From assembly GCA_009783055.1 (NCBI GenBank), contig WRHW01000010.1, forward strand, positions 1-47,824: a DNA stretch of 47,824 bases. The letters are read 5' to 3'. Source of the stretch: Holophagaceae bacterium. Its GTDB lineage: Bacteria > Acidobacteriota > Holophagae > Holophagales > Holophagaceae. The notes under the pieces were generated by a model. That model did not search any database, was not told the origin of the DNA, and saw only the letters and a list, made by a program, of their open reading frames with translations. Below, one piece after another: positions 6,942 through 15,714 of the stretch (the stretch's first letter is position 1; every line of letters begins with the position of its first letter). The position numbers were made by a program, and so were the translations under genes.

Positions 6942-8723
6942 TCACCTTCCTTTTGCATCTTCTAATTCCTGCATTATCCGAGATCGCAAATTGAGAATGG
7001 AATCAAGGAGTTCATCCGGTATTACTTTAATGACTTCCTTTGTTCTGCGGTTCTTTATTTCGACAATTCCATCCTTAAGCCCCTTTGCACCTACTACTAC
7101 CCTTAGCGGAAAGCCCAATAAGTCTGCATCTTTGAATTTTACCCCCGGACTAAGCCCTTCGCGGTCATCTACAAGCACCTCGATACCGCCTGCCTCCAAT
7201 ACCTTTTCCAGTTTTTCGGCCACTTCCATTACTTCGTTATTGCTAGGGTCTAGGCAAAGCAAGTGGACATGGTAAGGAGCTACTGGCCAAGGCCAGATTA
7301 TGCCGTCATCGTCATAGTTTTGTTCAATAATTGCTGAAATTGTTCGGGTAACTCCCAGTCCATAGCAACCCATCACCATTGGTGATTCTTTGCCATCGGC
7401 ATCTAGGTAGGTGCAACCCATTGACTCGGAATACTTTGTGCCCAGCTTAAAAACTTGACCAACCTCTATGCCCCTGAAGGCTTGAAAGTGGCCTTTGTTG
7501 CAACGGGGGCAGGCATCACCTTCGATAGCCATTCGTAGGTCAAAAAAACCCTTGAACTGTTTTAAGTCCCTGTCAGGCTTGAAGCCAAAATGATGATAGT
7601 CAGTCTTATTAGCCCCACAGGTCAGGTTGTATGCACCATCCAGGCTATTATCGGCATACATAGGTACGTCTATTTCTATAGGGCCAATAAAACCCGACTT
7701 TGTACCGGAAATATTTTCGGCCTCTTCAATTGGCACTAACTCAATTGAGTCCGCCATAAGAAAATTTCTAAACTTCACCAAGTTAGGCTCGTGATCACTT
7801 CGGATAACTAGCCCTACGTCCCATGTATCCTCTCCTTTGGTGACACGGTAGAGATAAAACTTGCTGGCGTGATCAAGGGGTAGCCCGTCGTGGTTTTCGT
7901 CTTTGAAAGCTCTTGCTTGGTCTTCCATGGCGATAATCCCTGGAGTACAAAAATGTGCCCGCTTCAATTCCAGCATTGCCTCGCTGGGGTAGCCCCATTT
8001 GAGTGTTGGACACTCTGTTTTTTCGATATTGCTAGTATAGTCACAGGAATCGCAGGACAGAATAGCGTCTTCCCCTGATCCTGCTAATACATGAAACTCG
8101 TGTGTAAACGAACCGCCAATTGCGCCACTGTCGGCTTCAACAGACCTAAACTTGACACCAACGCGGTTGAATATTCGTTTGTACGCATTAAACATCGCCC
8201 AATATTCTCGGTCTGCGTCTTCATTGTTTACATGGAAGGAATATCCATCTTTCATAATGAATTCGCGCCCCCTCATCAGTCCGAATCTGGGTCTGATTTC
8301 ATCCCTGAATTTGCCCTGAAACTGAAATAGGTTGATGGGCAGTTGCTTGTAGCTCTTTACCGTGCGGCGAACTATGTCGGTAATTACTTCTTCATGGGTT
8401 GGCCCAAGGCAAAAATCTCCATCTTTTCTGTCTTTGAAGCGCAATAGTTCCTTACCATAGAACTGCCAGCGACCTGATTCTTGCCACAGCTCTGCAGGCT
8501 GTACCGTAGGCATCAGTAATTCCTGGCAAGCATCTGCCTCTAGCTCTTCTCTTACAATCTGTTGTAGTTTTTGGATAGACCGATAGGCCAACGGCAGGTA
8601 GTCGTATATGCCTGCCGCAAGTTTAAGGATCATGCCTGCTCGCATCATTAATTGCTGGCTCACTACGTCTGCGTCTTTGGGGACTTCCCTTAAAGTATGA
8701 ATTAATGCTCTGCTCTGTTTCAT
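6942..8723 (-). CDS. proS: prolyl-tRNA synthetase
   Basis: This class II synthetase charges tRNA-Pro. At 593 aa it is the long bacterial form with an inserted editing domain (about residues 225-390) between motifs 2 and 3. Visible signatures are the N-terminal SRALIHTLREVPKDAD, motif 2 around FRDEIRPRFGLMRGREF, and motif 3 with GCYGLGVTRTI. The anticodon-binding domain forms the C-terminus (HLLCLD, LVDDREGLSPGVKFKDAD). yqeY lies just upstream (24-bp gap) on the same strand, so they form an operon. A long A-run precedes the ATG and the ribosome site is weak. Confidence 0.97.
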   Translation of the reverse strand: MKQSRALIHTLREVPKDADVVSQQLMMRAGMILKLAAGIYDYLPLAYRSIQKLQQIVREELEADACQELLMPTVQPAELWQESGRWQFYGKELLRFKDRKDGDFCLGPTHEEVITDIVRRTVKSYKQLPINLFQFQGKFRDEIRPRFGLMRGREFIMKDGYSFHVNNEDADREYWAMFNAYKRIFNRVGVKFRSVEADSGAIGGSFTHEFHVLAGSGEDAILSCDSCDYTSNIEKTECPTLKWGYPSEAMLELKRAHFCTPGIIAMEDQARAFKDENHDGLPLDHASKFYLYRVTKGEDTWDVGLVIRSDHEPNLVKFRNFLMADSIELVPIEEAENISGTKSGFIGPIEIDVPMYADNSLDGAYNLTCGANKTDYHHFGFKPDRDLKQFKGFFDLRMAIEGDACPRCNKGHFQAFRGIEVGQVFKLGTKYSESMGCTYLDADGKESPMVMGCYGLGVTRTISAIIEQNYDDDGIIWPWPVAPYHVHLLCLDPSNNEVMEVAEKLEKVLEAGGIEVLVDDREGLSPGVKFKDADLLGFPLRVVVGAKGLKDGIVEIKNRRTKEVIKVIPDELLDSILNLRSRIMQELEDAKGR

Positions 8724-8747
8724 TTTTTTTCCAATTACATGTTCTGT

Positions 8748-9197
8748 TTATGGCAAGATGTTTTGAATGATCTGACTGGCTGTTTTGCCGTCATAGTTGC
8801 CGCCATGGGTCGCTTGCATTGCCTTCATAACCTTGCCCAAGTCCCTTTTTGTCTCGGCGCAAACCTCGGCAATAGCAGACTTGACAGCATTTTCTAGAGC
8901 CTCGCCCTCCAACATGTCGGGTAGGTATACCTTTAGGATTTCTATCTCTGCTCTCTCCTGATCGGCTCTGTCTGTGTATCCGGCCTTTGTAAACTGTTCA
9001 ACACTATCTTCCCTTGACTTTACCAGTCGCTTTAATACAGTCACGGTTTCGGCTTCCGACAAAGTGCCCTGAGGGCCTAATTCCTTTGCAATTGCCTCGT
9101 TGCGATATGCCGCAATTGCCGACCGAAGCACCGCTGTCTTGAGGGATTCGTGTGCCTTCATAGAGGCTTTTAAGTCTGATTGCAATTTTTCTAACAT
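8748..9197 (-). CDS. yqeY: GatB/YqeY domain protein
   Basis: A 149-aa stand-alone homologue of the C-terminal tRNA-binding domain of the amidotransferase subunit GatB. Typical features are the start MLEKLQSDLKASMKAHE, the TAVLRSAIAAYRNEAI helix, and the C-terminal GKVMKAMQATHGGNYDGKTA segment that is the family signature. GGAG stands 7 bases before the ATG. Its placement directly before proS fits a role in tRNA aminoacylation quality, although the exact function of free YqeY proteins is not settled. Confidence 0.93.
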   Translation of the reverse strand: MLEKLQSDLKASMKAHESLKTAVLRSAIAAYRNEAIAKELGPQGTLSEAETVTVLKRLVKSREDSVEQFTKAGYTDRADQERAEIEILKVYLPDMLEGEALENAVKSAIAEVCAETKRDLGKVMKAMQATHGGNYDGKTASQIIQNILP

Positions 9198-9279
9198 CCA
9201 TTTACTCCGTCAATGCCCATGTTATCAGGACTTTAGGCTATGCTACCCTTTTCAGTTAAGTAACGAACCCATTCCCAAA

Positions 9280-10683
9280 TTATGCACTGTTTGCACTATG
9301 TTTGGTTATCCACCAGTTGTATATAAACATTCCAATAGCACTGGCGAAACCGCATGAAGCAAGTATGACCCAACCAGTCGTGGCCTGCCCAGGGTCTAGT
9401 TGCAATAGGCCGTTGTCAAGTTTTGTAGAGCCTTTGCACATAACACCATTGAATATCCATGCTCCTACAGGGCCGCCAACGATGCTACCAATGGCCATTG
9501 GCAGGTTTGAGTAGCCCTGAAACAAGCCCTCTTGCCCTTTGGGGGCAAAGGAGGCAATGTATTCATAAAGCTTGGCACTCTTGAACAGTTCGCCAAAGGC
9601 TATTATTGCAACCGTTAGCATAATGAACATAGTTCCAAGTGGCAAAGCCAATTTGCTTGTAATCTCTACAGCTTCGGACACGCCACCAGATGTATATAGG
9701 GGGATAATATTGACCAGCATTGAAGCACCAATGATCAACATGCCTATGAAAATGCTCTTCACTGGAGGTAGTTTGCCGAATACCCTGGTAATCAACAACT
9801 GACAGGTGACAATTACAAATGGGTTTGCCGCAGTGACTATATCCATTGCCGGTTCAAGTTCAATTGTCTTTTTAGTGTAGAGCGGTAGCAAATTGTAGAC
9901 TTGGTTGTATATAAAGTAAAAACCGCTAGTGACGATGATGAATACAGTAAATCTTAGATTCGTCAAAACTTTAGGTATGCCCAAAAGAATTTCGCCAACT
10001 GATCTACGGGGCTTCTGTTCAGTGTTGCCCATTTCGATGTCAGGGTCTTTGTAAAAGAACCAAACAAGCAGGAAAGCCGCAACTGCGGCCACCATACTTA
10101 CTAGAAAGATAGCACTCGTATCAAAACCTTCGGTGTTCCTAACCTTATAGCTCACAAAACGGCCCACAAGACTACCAATGTTGATTACCATGTAGAAGAT
10201 GGCAAACCCCAGTGCCCTCCTGGTACCGGCTGTTTTCTGCACAGTCCCTGCAATGCAGGGTTTTACAAAGCTACCACCAATGCCGATGAACAATACTCCC
10301 AAACATATCGGTATGACTGTCGAAAGTGTTACAGTCACTTCCGGCTCTATGGTATCTGCCAGGCTTGCGCCACCTATCCATATTGGGTAGCCCATCCCGA
10401 TATATCCAAGGGAGACAAGGACAAATGCTATAAGGAGTGCCTTCTTAAATCCTATCCGGTCGGAAATTGTGCCTGATAGGATAGGCAGAAAATAGACCAA
10501 TCCCCACAGCACAGAGGAATTGATGAAGCTAGGCCAGTAGTCTCCAAAACCGAGTTGACCTAGGTATAGCACCACAAAACTGGCCATTGCATAATAGGCC
10601 GCCCTTTCAAATAGCTCGATGGTGTTGGCCGACCAGAAACTGGAGGGGAAGGGCGCGGGCTTGGGTTGATTTTCGATGTTCAT
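9280..10683 (-). CDS. POT/MFS-type peptide transporter
   Basis: A 467-aa integral membrane protein with about 12 hydrophobic segments. The N-terminal NTIELFERAAYYAM is the hallmark of the proton-dependent oligopeptide transporter (PTR2/POT) family (E-x-F-E-R motif region). SDRIGFKKALL is the MFS loop 2-3 motif, and an Asp-rich cytoplasmic loop (FYKDPDIEMG) divides the two halves. It probably imports small peptides with protons, but distant MFS members can carry other solutes. It is divergent from the GH92 gene, with a 160-bp shared control region. Confidence 0.85.
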   Translation of the reverse strand: MNIENQPKPAPFPSSFWSANTIELFERAAYYAMASFVVLYLGQLGFGDYWPSFINSSVLWGLVYFLPILSGTISDRIGFKKALLIAFVLVSLGYIGMGYPIWIGGASLADTIEPEVTVTLSTVIPICLGVLFIGIGGSFVKPCIAGTVQKTAGTRRALGFAIFYMVINIGSLVGRFVSYKVRNTEGFDTSAIFLVSMVAAVAAFLLVWFFYKDPDIEMGNTEQKPRRSVGEILLGIPKVLTNLRFTVFIIVTSGFYFIYNQVYNLLPLYTKKTIELEPAMDIVTAANPFVIVTCQLLITRVFGKLPPVKSIFIGMLIIGASMLVNIIPLYTSGGVSEAVEITSKLALPLGTMFIMLTVAIIAFGELFKSAKLYEYIASFAPKGQEGLFQGYSNLPMAIGSIVGGPVGAWIFNGVMCKGSTKLDNGLLQLDPGQATTGWVILASCGFASAIGMFIYNWWITKHSANSA

Positions 10684-10726
10684 GGGGTTCCCTGTAATAC
10701 CTATAAGTGAAGTAACTGCAAAAACT

Positions 10727-10752
10727 CAATGTTGGGAAAAATCCCAATGTTG
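10727..10752. promoter_or_regulatory. putative operator in divergent POT/GH92 region
   Basis: CAATGTTG occurs twice as a direct repeat (10727-10734 and 10745-10752). The space between also forms the inverted repeat TTGGGA-aaaa-TCCCAA (10732-10747). The spacing of 18 bp and the position between two divergent genes suggest a regulator site. This is inferred from pattern only. Confidence 0.35.
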
Positions 10753-10843
10753 AAATTTGCTCTTAGGCTCCTATTATTTTAGTTTGATTTATATTTTTTC
10801 TGCATTTTTTTGGCAAAATATCTGTATACCAATGGAGTCCTCT

Positions 10844-13123
10844 ATGAAAAAGACCTTCTGTTTTGCCCTCTTGATGTGTTGCCTAACGCTATCTGCCCAG
10901 TCACTTGCAGATATGGTTGATCCACTGGGTGGCACTGCTTCCAGTTATGAGTTCAGCCACGGCAACGTATATCCTGCAACAGCCGTCCCCTTCGGGATGC
11001 ACGCTTGGACACCTCAGACAGGAAGGAATGGCGATGGCTGGACTTATCGCTACGATGCAATTAAAATCCGGGGTATCAAGCTCACACATCAGCCAAGCCC
11101 ATGGATCAACGACTATGGCTCTATTTCGTTAATGCCAGTCGGGCATGAACTCAAAGTGCGTGAAAACGACAGAGCGGCATTTTTTAGCCATGAAAGGGAA
11201 GAAGCAAGGGCATATTCCTACAAAGTAAAGTTATTGGAGACAGGAATATTGGCTGAAGTTGCCCCCACTTCTAGGGCGGCGATGATGCGGTTTACAATCC
11301 CAGAGGGACAACCTTCTCATATAGTTCTAGATGCTTTTCCTAAGGGCAGGGATGCAGAACTAGTTCAGGTGAGCGTTGATAAGGACAAAAGCAAGATTAC
11401 GGGTATTTCGCGCCACCATCACGGCGGAGTGCCAAAGGGCTTTGGGCTATACTTTGTTATCACCTTCGACCAACCACTGCTGGATGCGGGTACATGGAAT
11501 GAGAGGGAGGGTGTCAAACGTAGCACATCTATCGAAGGCGACCAAGCCGGCGCATGGGTAAAAGTAAATGGAGGCATCGTCCACGCTAGTATCGGAGCCA
11601 GTTTTATTAGCCTAGAACAAGCAGAGAGAAATCTCTCAACAGAAATAGGTTCCAACAACTTTGATTCTATCAAAGCCCGTGCTAAGGCCGAATGGGAAAA
11701 AACCCTGGGCAGAGTAGTTGTCGAAGGTGGTACAAAAGAACAACAGTCCATTTTTTATACTTGCCTATACCGGGCATCTCTTTTCCCCAGGACTTTCCAT
11801 GAAATTAATGCTGAGGGGCGTACTGTCCATTACAGCCCCTACAATGGCAAAGTTGTCGATGGTGTAATGTATACCGACAACGGCTTTTGGGATACCTTCA
11901 GGAGTGCCTTTCCTCTATTGACGTTACTCCAACCAACCCTGAACGGGCAGATGATGCAGGGCTTTGTAAACGCTTATAGCGAAAGCGGATGGATACCAGA
12001 ATGGCAAAGCCCCGGCCACCGAAACTGTATGATAGGAACTAATAGTGCTTCAATATTGACGGATGCTTGGATTAAGGGCATCAGAGGCTGGGATATAGAA
12101 AAGGGTTGGGAGGGCCTAATGAAGGCCGCCCATAATCCCGGTCCTGTAAGCTCTGTCGGCAGACTTGGCGCAGAACACTATGACAAATTGGGCTATGTAC
12201 CTAGTAACGTGGGCATAAACGAGAGTGCGGCCAGATCGCTGGAATATGCCTATAACGATTTTTGTCTTTGGCAACTAGCAAAAGTGCTTGGTAAGCCAGC
12301 GGAGGTACAAGAAAAATATAGAGATCGGGCACTCAATTATCGCCACTTATTTGATGATTCAATAGGCTTCATGCGTGGAAAAAAATCTGATGGATCATGG
12401 CAAACCCCATTCAGACCTGACTCTTGGGGCGGAGTTTTCACCGAAGGTTGCTCATGGCACTGGACTTGGTGCGTATTCCATGACTCTGCGGGCCTATCTA
12501 GGCTATTCGGTGGAGATAAGCCAATGTCAGAAAAGCTAGACGCAGTTTTTACTGCCCTTCCAACATTTGAATCCAGCTATTATGGCTCAGTAATACATGA
12601 AATAGCCGAAATGGTAGTAGCCGACATGGGTCAGTACGCCCATGGCAATCAGCCCATCCAGCACATGATATACATGTATAACCATGTAGGTCAGCCTTGG
12701 AAGGCACAGGCGTGGCTTCGCGAAGTAATGGATCGGATGTATAAGCCAGGGCCGGAACTATACTGCGGAGACGAAGACAATGGCCAAACCAGTGCATGGT
12801 ATGTATTTTCTGCAATGGGAATGTATTCGGTGACACCAGGCGTACCCCAGTATGCCCTTGGATCACCACTATTTAATAGGATCACGCTCAATCTGGAAAA
12901 TGGTAAGACATTTACTATCGAGGCCCCAAATAATTCACCAAAAAATATATATGTCCAAAGCGCAACGCTAAATGGCAAACCACTATCCCGTACCTGGATA
13001 GGCCATGAGGAAATCCTAGCCGGTGGCACATTAAAATATGTAATGTCAGATGTGCCAAACCTGCAGAGAGGCACTAATATCTCTGACCGCCCCTATAGCA
13101 TGGAGACATGGGAAAATAGGTAG
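10844..13123 (+). CDS. secreted GH92 alpha-mannosidase
   Basis: A glycoside hydrolase of family 92, which removes alpha-linked mannose with inversion using calcium. The frame opens at a TTG far upstream, but ATG 10844 has GGAG six bases before it and yields a proper signal peptide (MKKTFCFALLMCCLTLSAQS). The mature protein is about 740 aa, the usual size. Signatures include GGTASSYEFSHGNVYPA near the start, the central WSPGHRN-like PEWQSPGHRN, the general-acid region VIHEIAEM, GNQPIQHMIYMYNHVGQPW, and the Asp-rich GDEDNGQTSAWYVFSAMG. It probably works in the periplasm or outside on N-glycan or yeast mannan mannosides. The adjacent transporter is of peptide type, so no sugar locus is evident. 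Confidence 0.95.
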   Translation: MKKTFCFALLMCCLTLSAQSLADMVDPLGGTASSYEFSHGNVYPATAVPFGMHAWTPQTGRNGDGWTYRYDAIKIRGIKLTHQPSPWINDYGSISLMPVGHELKVRENDRAAFFSHEREEARAYSYKVKLLETGILAEVAPTSRAAMMRFTIPEGQPSHIVLDAFPKGRDAELVQVSVDKDKSKITGISRHHHGGVPKGFGLYFVITFDQPLLDAGTWNEREGVKRSTSIEGDQAGAWVKVNGGIVHASIGASFISLEQAERNLSTEIGSNNFDSIKARAKAEWEKTLGRVVVEGGTKEQQSIFYTCLYRASLFPRTFHEINAEGRTVHYSPYNGKVVDGVMYTDNGFWDTFRSAFPLLTLLQPTLNGQMMQGFVNAYSESGWIPEWQSPGHRNCMIGTNSASILTDAWIKGIRGWDIEKGWEGLMKAAHNPGPVSSVGRLGAEHYDKLGYVPSNVGINESAARSLEYAYNDFCLWQLAKVLGKPAEVQEKYRDRALNYRHLFDDSIGFMRGKKSDGSWQTPFRPDSWGGVFTEGCSWHWTWCVFHDSAGLSRLFGGDKPMSEKLDAVFTALPTFESSYYGSVIHEIAEMVVADMGQYAHGNQPIQHMIYMYNHVGQPWKAQAWLREVMDRMYKPGPELYCGDEDNGQTSAWYVFSAMGMYSVTPGVPQYALGSPLFNRITLNLENGKTFTIEAPNNSPKNIYVQSATLNGKPLSRTWIGHEEILAGGTLKYVMSDVPNLQRGTNISDRPYSMETWENR

Positions 13124-13156
13124 TGAGTAATTTATACTCTACGATGAGACAATACA

Positions 13157-15652
13157 ATGCGACTAGTTAGACTAATTACTACTATTGCAATAGCCACTTC
13201 AGCGTTGTTCACCGTTCCATTAGTAGCCCAGCTGGTACCATCTGCCATACCATCGTGGAATCCCCGCATCCTGTTGTTGTACGTGGGAGAATCCAGTGAT
13301 CCGCAGTGCAAGCTGTTTCAGGATATATGCAGGTCAAGCGAACTTGCAGAAATGAGGGTTATTTTTCGCCCACAGCCCAGGAATGACTATTATGATACAT
13401 TTGTCAGGGAATATGGCCTAGCGCGAAGCTCCACTTGGGCACTCGCAGTCGTGGAGCCTGGAATCACGGTCTCTTATCGTTGCTTGCTTCAAGGTACGGA
13501 GTTACCGCTCGTTTCGGATATCCAAAACGCCCTTGATAGGGGCGGTATCAAAAGTGTCACAAGGTTATTAAGGGATTTTCTGAAAACTCACCCAGATAAT
13601 ATTGATGTCAGAGCGCAGTTATTACAGGTTCTCAGAGAAGTGGCCGAAAATGCCACACAACATTCTATGGGGCTGAAAACTGAAACTGCCCTCTCAGAAC
13701 AACAGCAAGCCAGGGACTTTTATTCTGGCACAGCCTTATTCGATACAACATCTTTCAAAGATAAAATGTTGGAATCCGAACAGGATGCTTCAATTTGGGG
13801 ACCGTATGCACAAGTGCTAGATGCGATATTCAATAGCGGTGACTGGCAAATGCTACATCCAGGCTGGGTTTTAAATCACACCCCACTAGAAATTTGTAGC
13901 CCCACAATGATTCAAATATATACGCGCCACCTACCAAAAATTGAAGCATATTTGGTAGAGAACCCACATGATGCCCGATATTGGCTCCTCTATGGCTGGA
14001 TGGTATCCATAACAAAACACAGCTCTGTCCGGTCACTTTTTGATAGGATATTACCCACTCCATGGAATGATCTCAATAGCTCTTGGCCAAACCCAGAGGT
14101 ACTGAGCCTGTTAGTTGCAGAAGAGAGGGCTAGAGAAAACTGGGGATACATTGCAGAAATGCTCATGTCTAACTGGCCAGTGCGCAGACAAGTTATTTTA
14201 AATTACACAGCCTTTTCTCCATCAGAAGAAAGTGCAAAAGCAACCTCCAATAGGCTTTTGGATTCCGCATGGCAGAATCATGTCAAACCTCTGATAGAGT
14301 CACTAATCAAATCCAACCGTGCCCCAGATGCCGAAACAGTAATTTTGGATATGGCAAAAAACAGTACCTACGGCAACATCCAGCGTCTGGCGGCGGGTTT
14401 AGCTCTGAACCTTGGCAGACAAGACTTGCAATACAAATGGCTGGCTCTTGAAACACCCGAAAAAAACAAGGTCGATATGGATGCTTTTTTGGCCAGACTT
14501 TTCCCAACACCACCTGCCCCTCGTATTGTTGTCACAAATCTTGAAGAATCTGCCAACCAACAAATTAATAAAATTCTGAGGGATAGTCGACTGGCTGTTT
14601 GGGGACTTTCACCTGTCCGGCTAAATCAAAATACAGAGCTACCAGTATTCGTCCGCCAACTACTTCCTGACACACCTGTTCAAATTGGCGGAACAAAACC
14701 CAATCAGAAAATGCCAGAACTCGTAAGACGGTTTGCGCGGTGGCCTGTAGACGAAACATTTTGGGGACTTTTTTACGACAACACTATGCTTGCTGATGGG
14801 TCGGGTCTGCCAACAGTTGAAAAACTGGTGACGGAACTTGAATTGGCCAGAGTACAGACTTTTGCCAACGCCTTACGCCACCATATTTCACAATACCCAT
14901 CTAACTTTACAGCCAAGGAGAGACTTCTCAGGGAGCTAAAAAGAATTGCTGAACTAAAAGTCAAAGAGAAATTTGGCGAAGCCGCTGGCGTGGATTTCAC
15001 CCTCATGCTGACCGAAGAAGAAGACCGTGATATTTGGGGAGAATTTGCTTTGCTGTACGTCCAGACATTCCCATTTTTTATGGAACATGGCAGACCAGTA
15101 GCTGACCTCTATGAATTCGAAAACAACGGTTGGACTAGTAACTATTTTATGCACAGCGAGATAATGAAGGACCTAGCGCGCGAATTCCTGCCCCGTGCAA
15201 AGGCCTGCATCGAGCGTAGGCCAACTGCAAAATTTCTGTGGTATGCTTGGGCCGCACTCTCTGACCTTAATGGTAAAATGCAATTCAAGGATTTAAGAGA
15301 ATCGCTGGCTCCGCTACCTCTGCACAATCATACAGATATACCAGGTGTTGATGTTATGAGGGGACTCGTGCAACGGTGTTGGATAAGGTCGGATTGGCAA
15401 GGAATAATAGATGTTGTGGAATGGTACTGGGAGATAATGCAGGAGCGTGGCCAATTTCATCAACATGGATGGCAAGTATATTTATCACCCCTGTTGGAAG
15501 CATATCTACATCTGGACAAAAGTAGGGAAGCAAACGAATTAATAAGTGTGTGGAGCTATACCCCCGCTTGGCCCCACATCAAGCAAAGTGCTGTTGATCT
15601 GGCAAAAAAATGCGGTAAGGAAAACTTGGGGGAACGATGGGAAAGACTGTAA
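13157..15652 (+). CDS. secreted 831-aa protein with internal duplication
   Basis: Family not recognised. The N-terminus MRLVRLITTIAIATSALFTVPLVAQ is a Sec signal peptide. The chain seems to be two related halves of about 410-430 residues. RLLRDFLKTHPDNIDVRAQL (about residue 132) aligns with NALRHHISQYPSNFTAKERL (about 567), DASIWGPYAQVLD (about 212) with DRDIWGEFALLYV (about 623), and a 'YWLLYGW' segment with 'FLWYAWA'. Each half opens with a strand-rich piece (ILLLYVGESSDPQC; LAVWGLSPVRLN), possibly thioredoxin-like, followed by helical repeats rich in Trp. It lies 33 bp after the GH92 gene on the same strand. Confidence 0.75.
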   Translation: MRLVRLITTIAIATSALFTVPLVAQLVPSAIPSWNPRILLLYVGESSDPQCKLFQDICRSSELAEMRVIFRPQPRNDYYDTFVREYGLARSSTWALAVVEPGITVSYRCLLQGTELPLVSDIQNALDRGGIKSVTRLLRDFLKTHPDNIDVRAQLLQVLREVAENATQHSMGLKTETALSEQQQARDFYSGTALFDTTSFKDKMLESEQDASIWGPYAQVLDAIFNSGDWQMLHPGWVLNHTPLEICSPTMIQIYTRHLPKIEAYLVENPHDARYWLLYGWMVSITKHSSVRSLFDRILPTPWNDLNSSWPNPEVLSLLVAEERARENWGYIAEMLMSNWPVRRQVILNYTAFSPSEESAKATSNRLLDSAWQNHVKPLIESLIKSNRAPDAETVILDMAKNSTYGNIQRLAAGLALNLGRQDLQYKWLALETPEKNKVDMDAFLARLFPTPPAPRIVVTNLEESANQQINKILRDSRLAVWGLSPVRLNQNTELPVFVRQLLPDTPVQIGGTKPNQKMPELVRRFARWPVDETFWGLFYDNTMLADGSGLPTVEKLVTELELARVQTFANALRHHISQYPSNFTAKERLLRELKRIAELKVKEKFGEAAGVDFTLMLTEEEDRDIWGEFALLYVQTFPFFMEHGRPVADLYEFENNGWTSNYFMHSEIMKDLAREFLPRAKACIERRPTAKFLWYAWAALSDLNGKMQFKDLRESLAPLPLHNHTDIPGVDVMRGLVQRCWIRSDWQGIIDVVEWYWEIMQERGQFHQHGWQVYLSPLLEAYLHLDKSREANELISVWSYTPAWPHIKQSAVDLAKKCGKENLGERWERL

Positions 15653-15679
15653 ATTGGTGTCATGGTCGAATTTGGTGAC

Positions 15680-15692
15680 TTATACCAAGTTG
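15680..15692 (-). repeat. dispersed intergenic motif, copy 4
   Basis: TTATACCAAGTTG on the plus strand, 13 bases identical to the copies at 1472 and 6587. Here it sits in a convergent space between two gene ends, where a promoter would not be expected. This argues for a repeat element rather than a promoter box. Confidence 0.5.
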
Positions 15693-15714
15693 AATTATTG
15701 CAGTTGCTCCGTCT

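Noticed and set aside
6568-6945. 125-codon minus-strand frame after proS
   Set aside because: It runs through the repeat element and AT-rich sequence; the translation follows the hairpin arms and no ribosome site is present.
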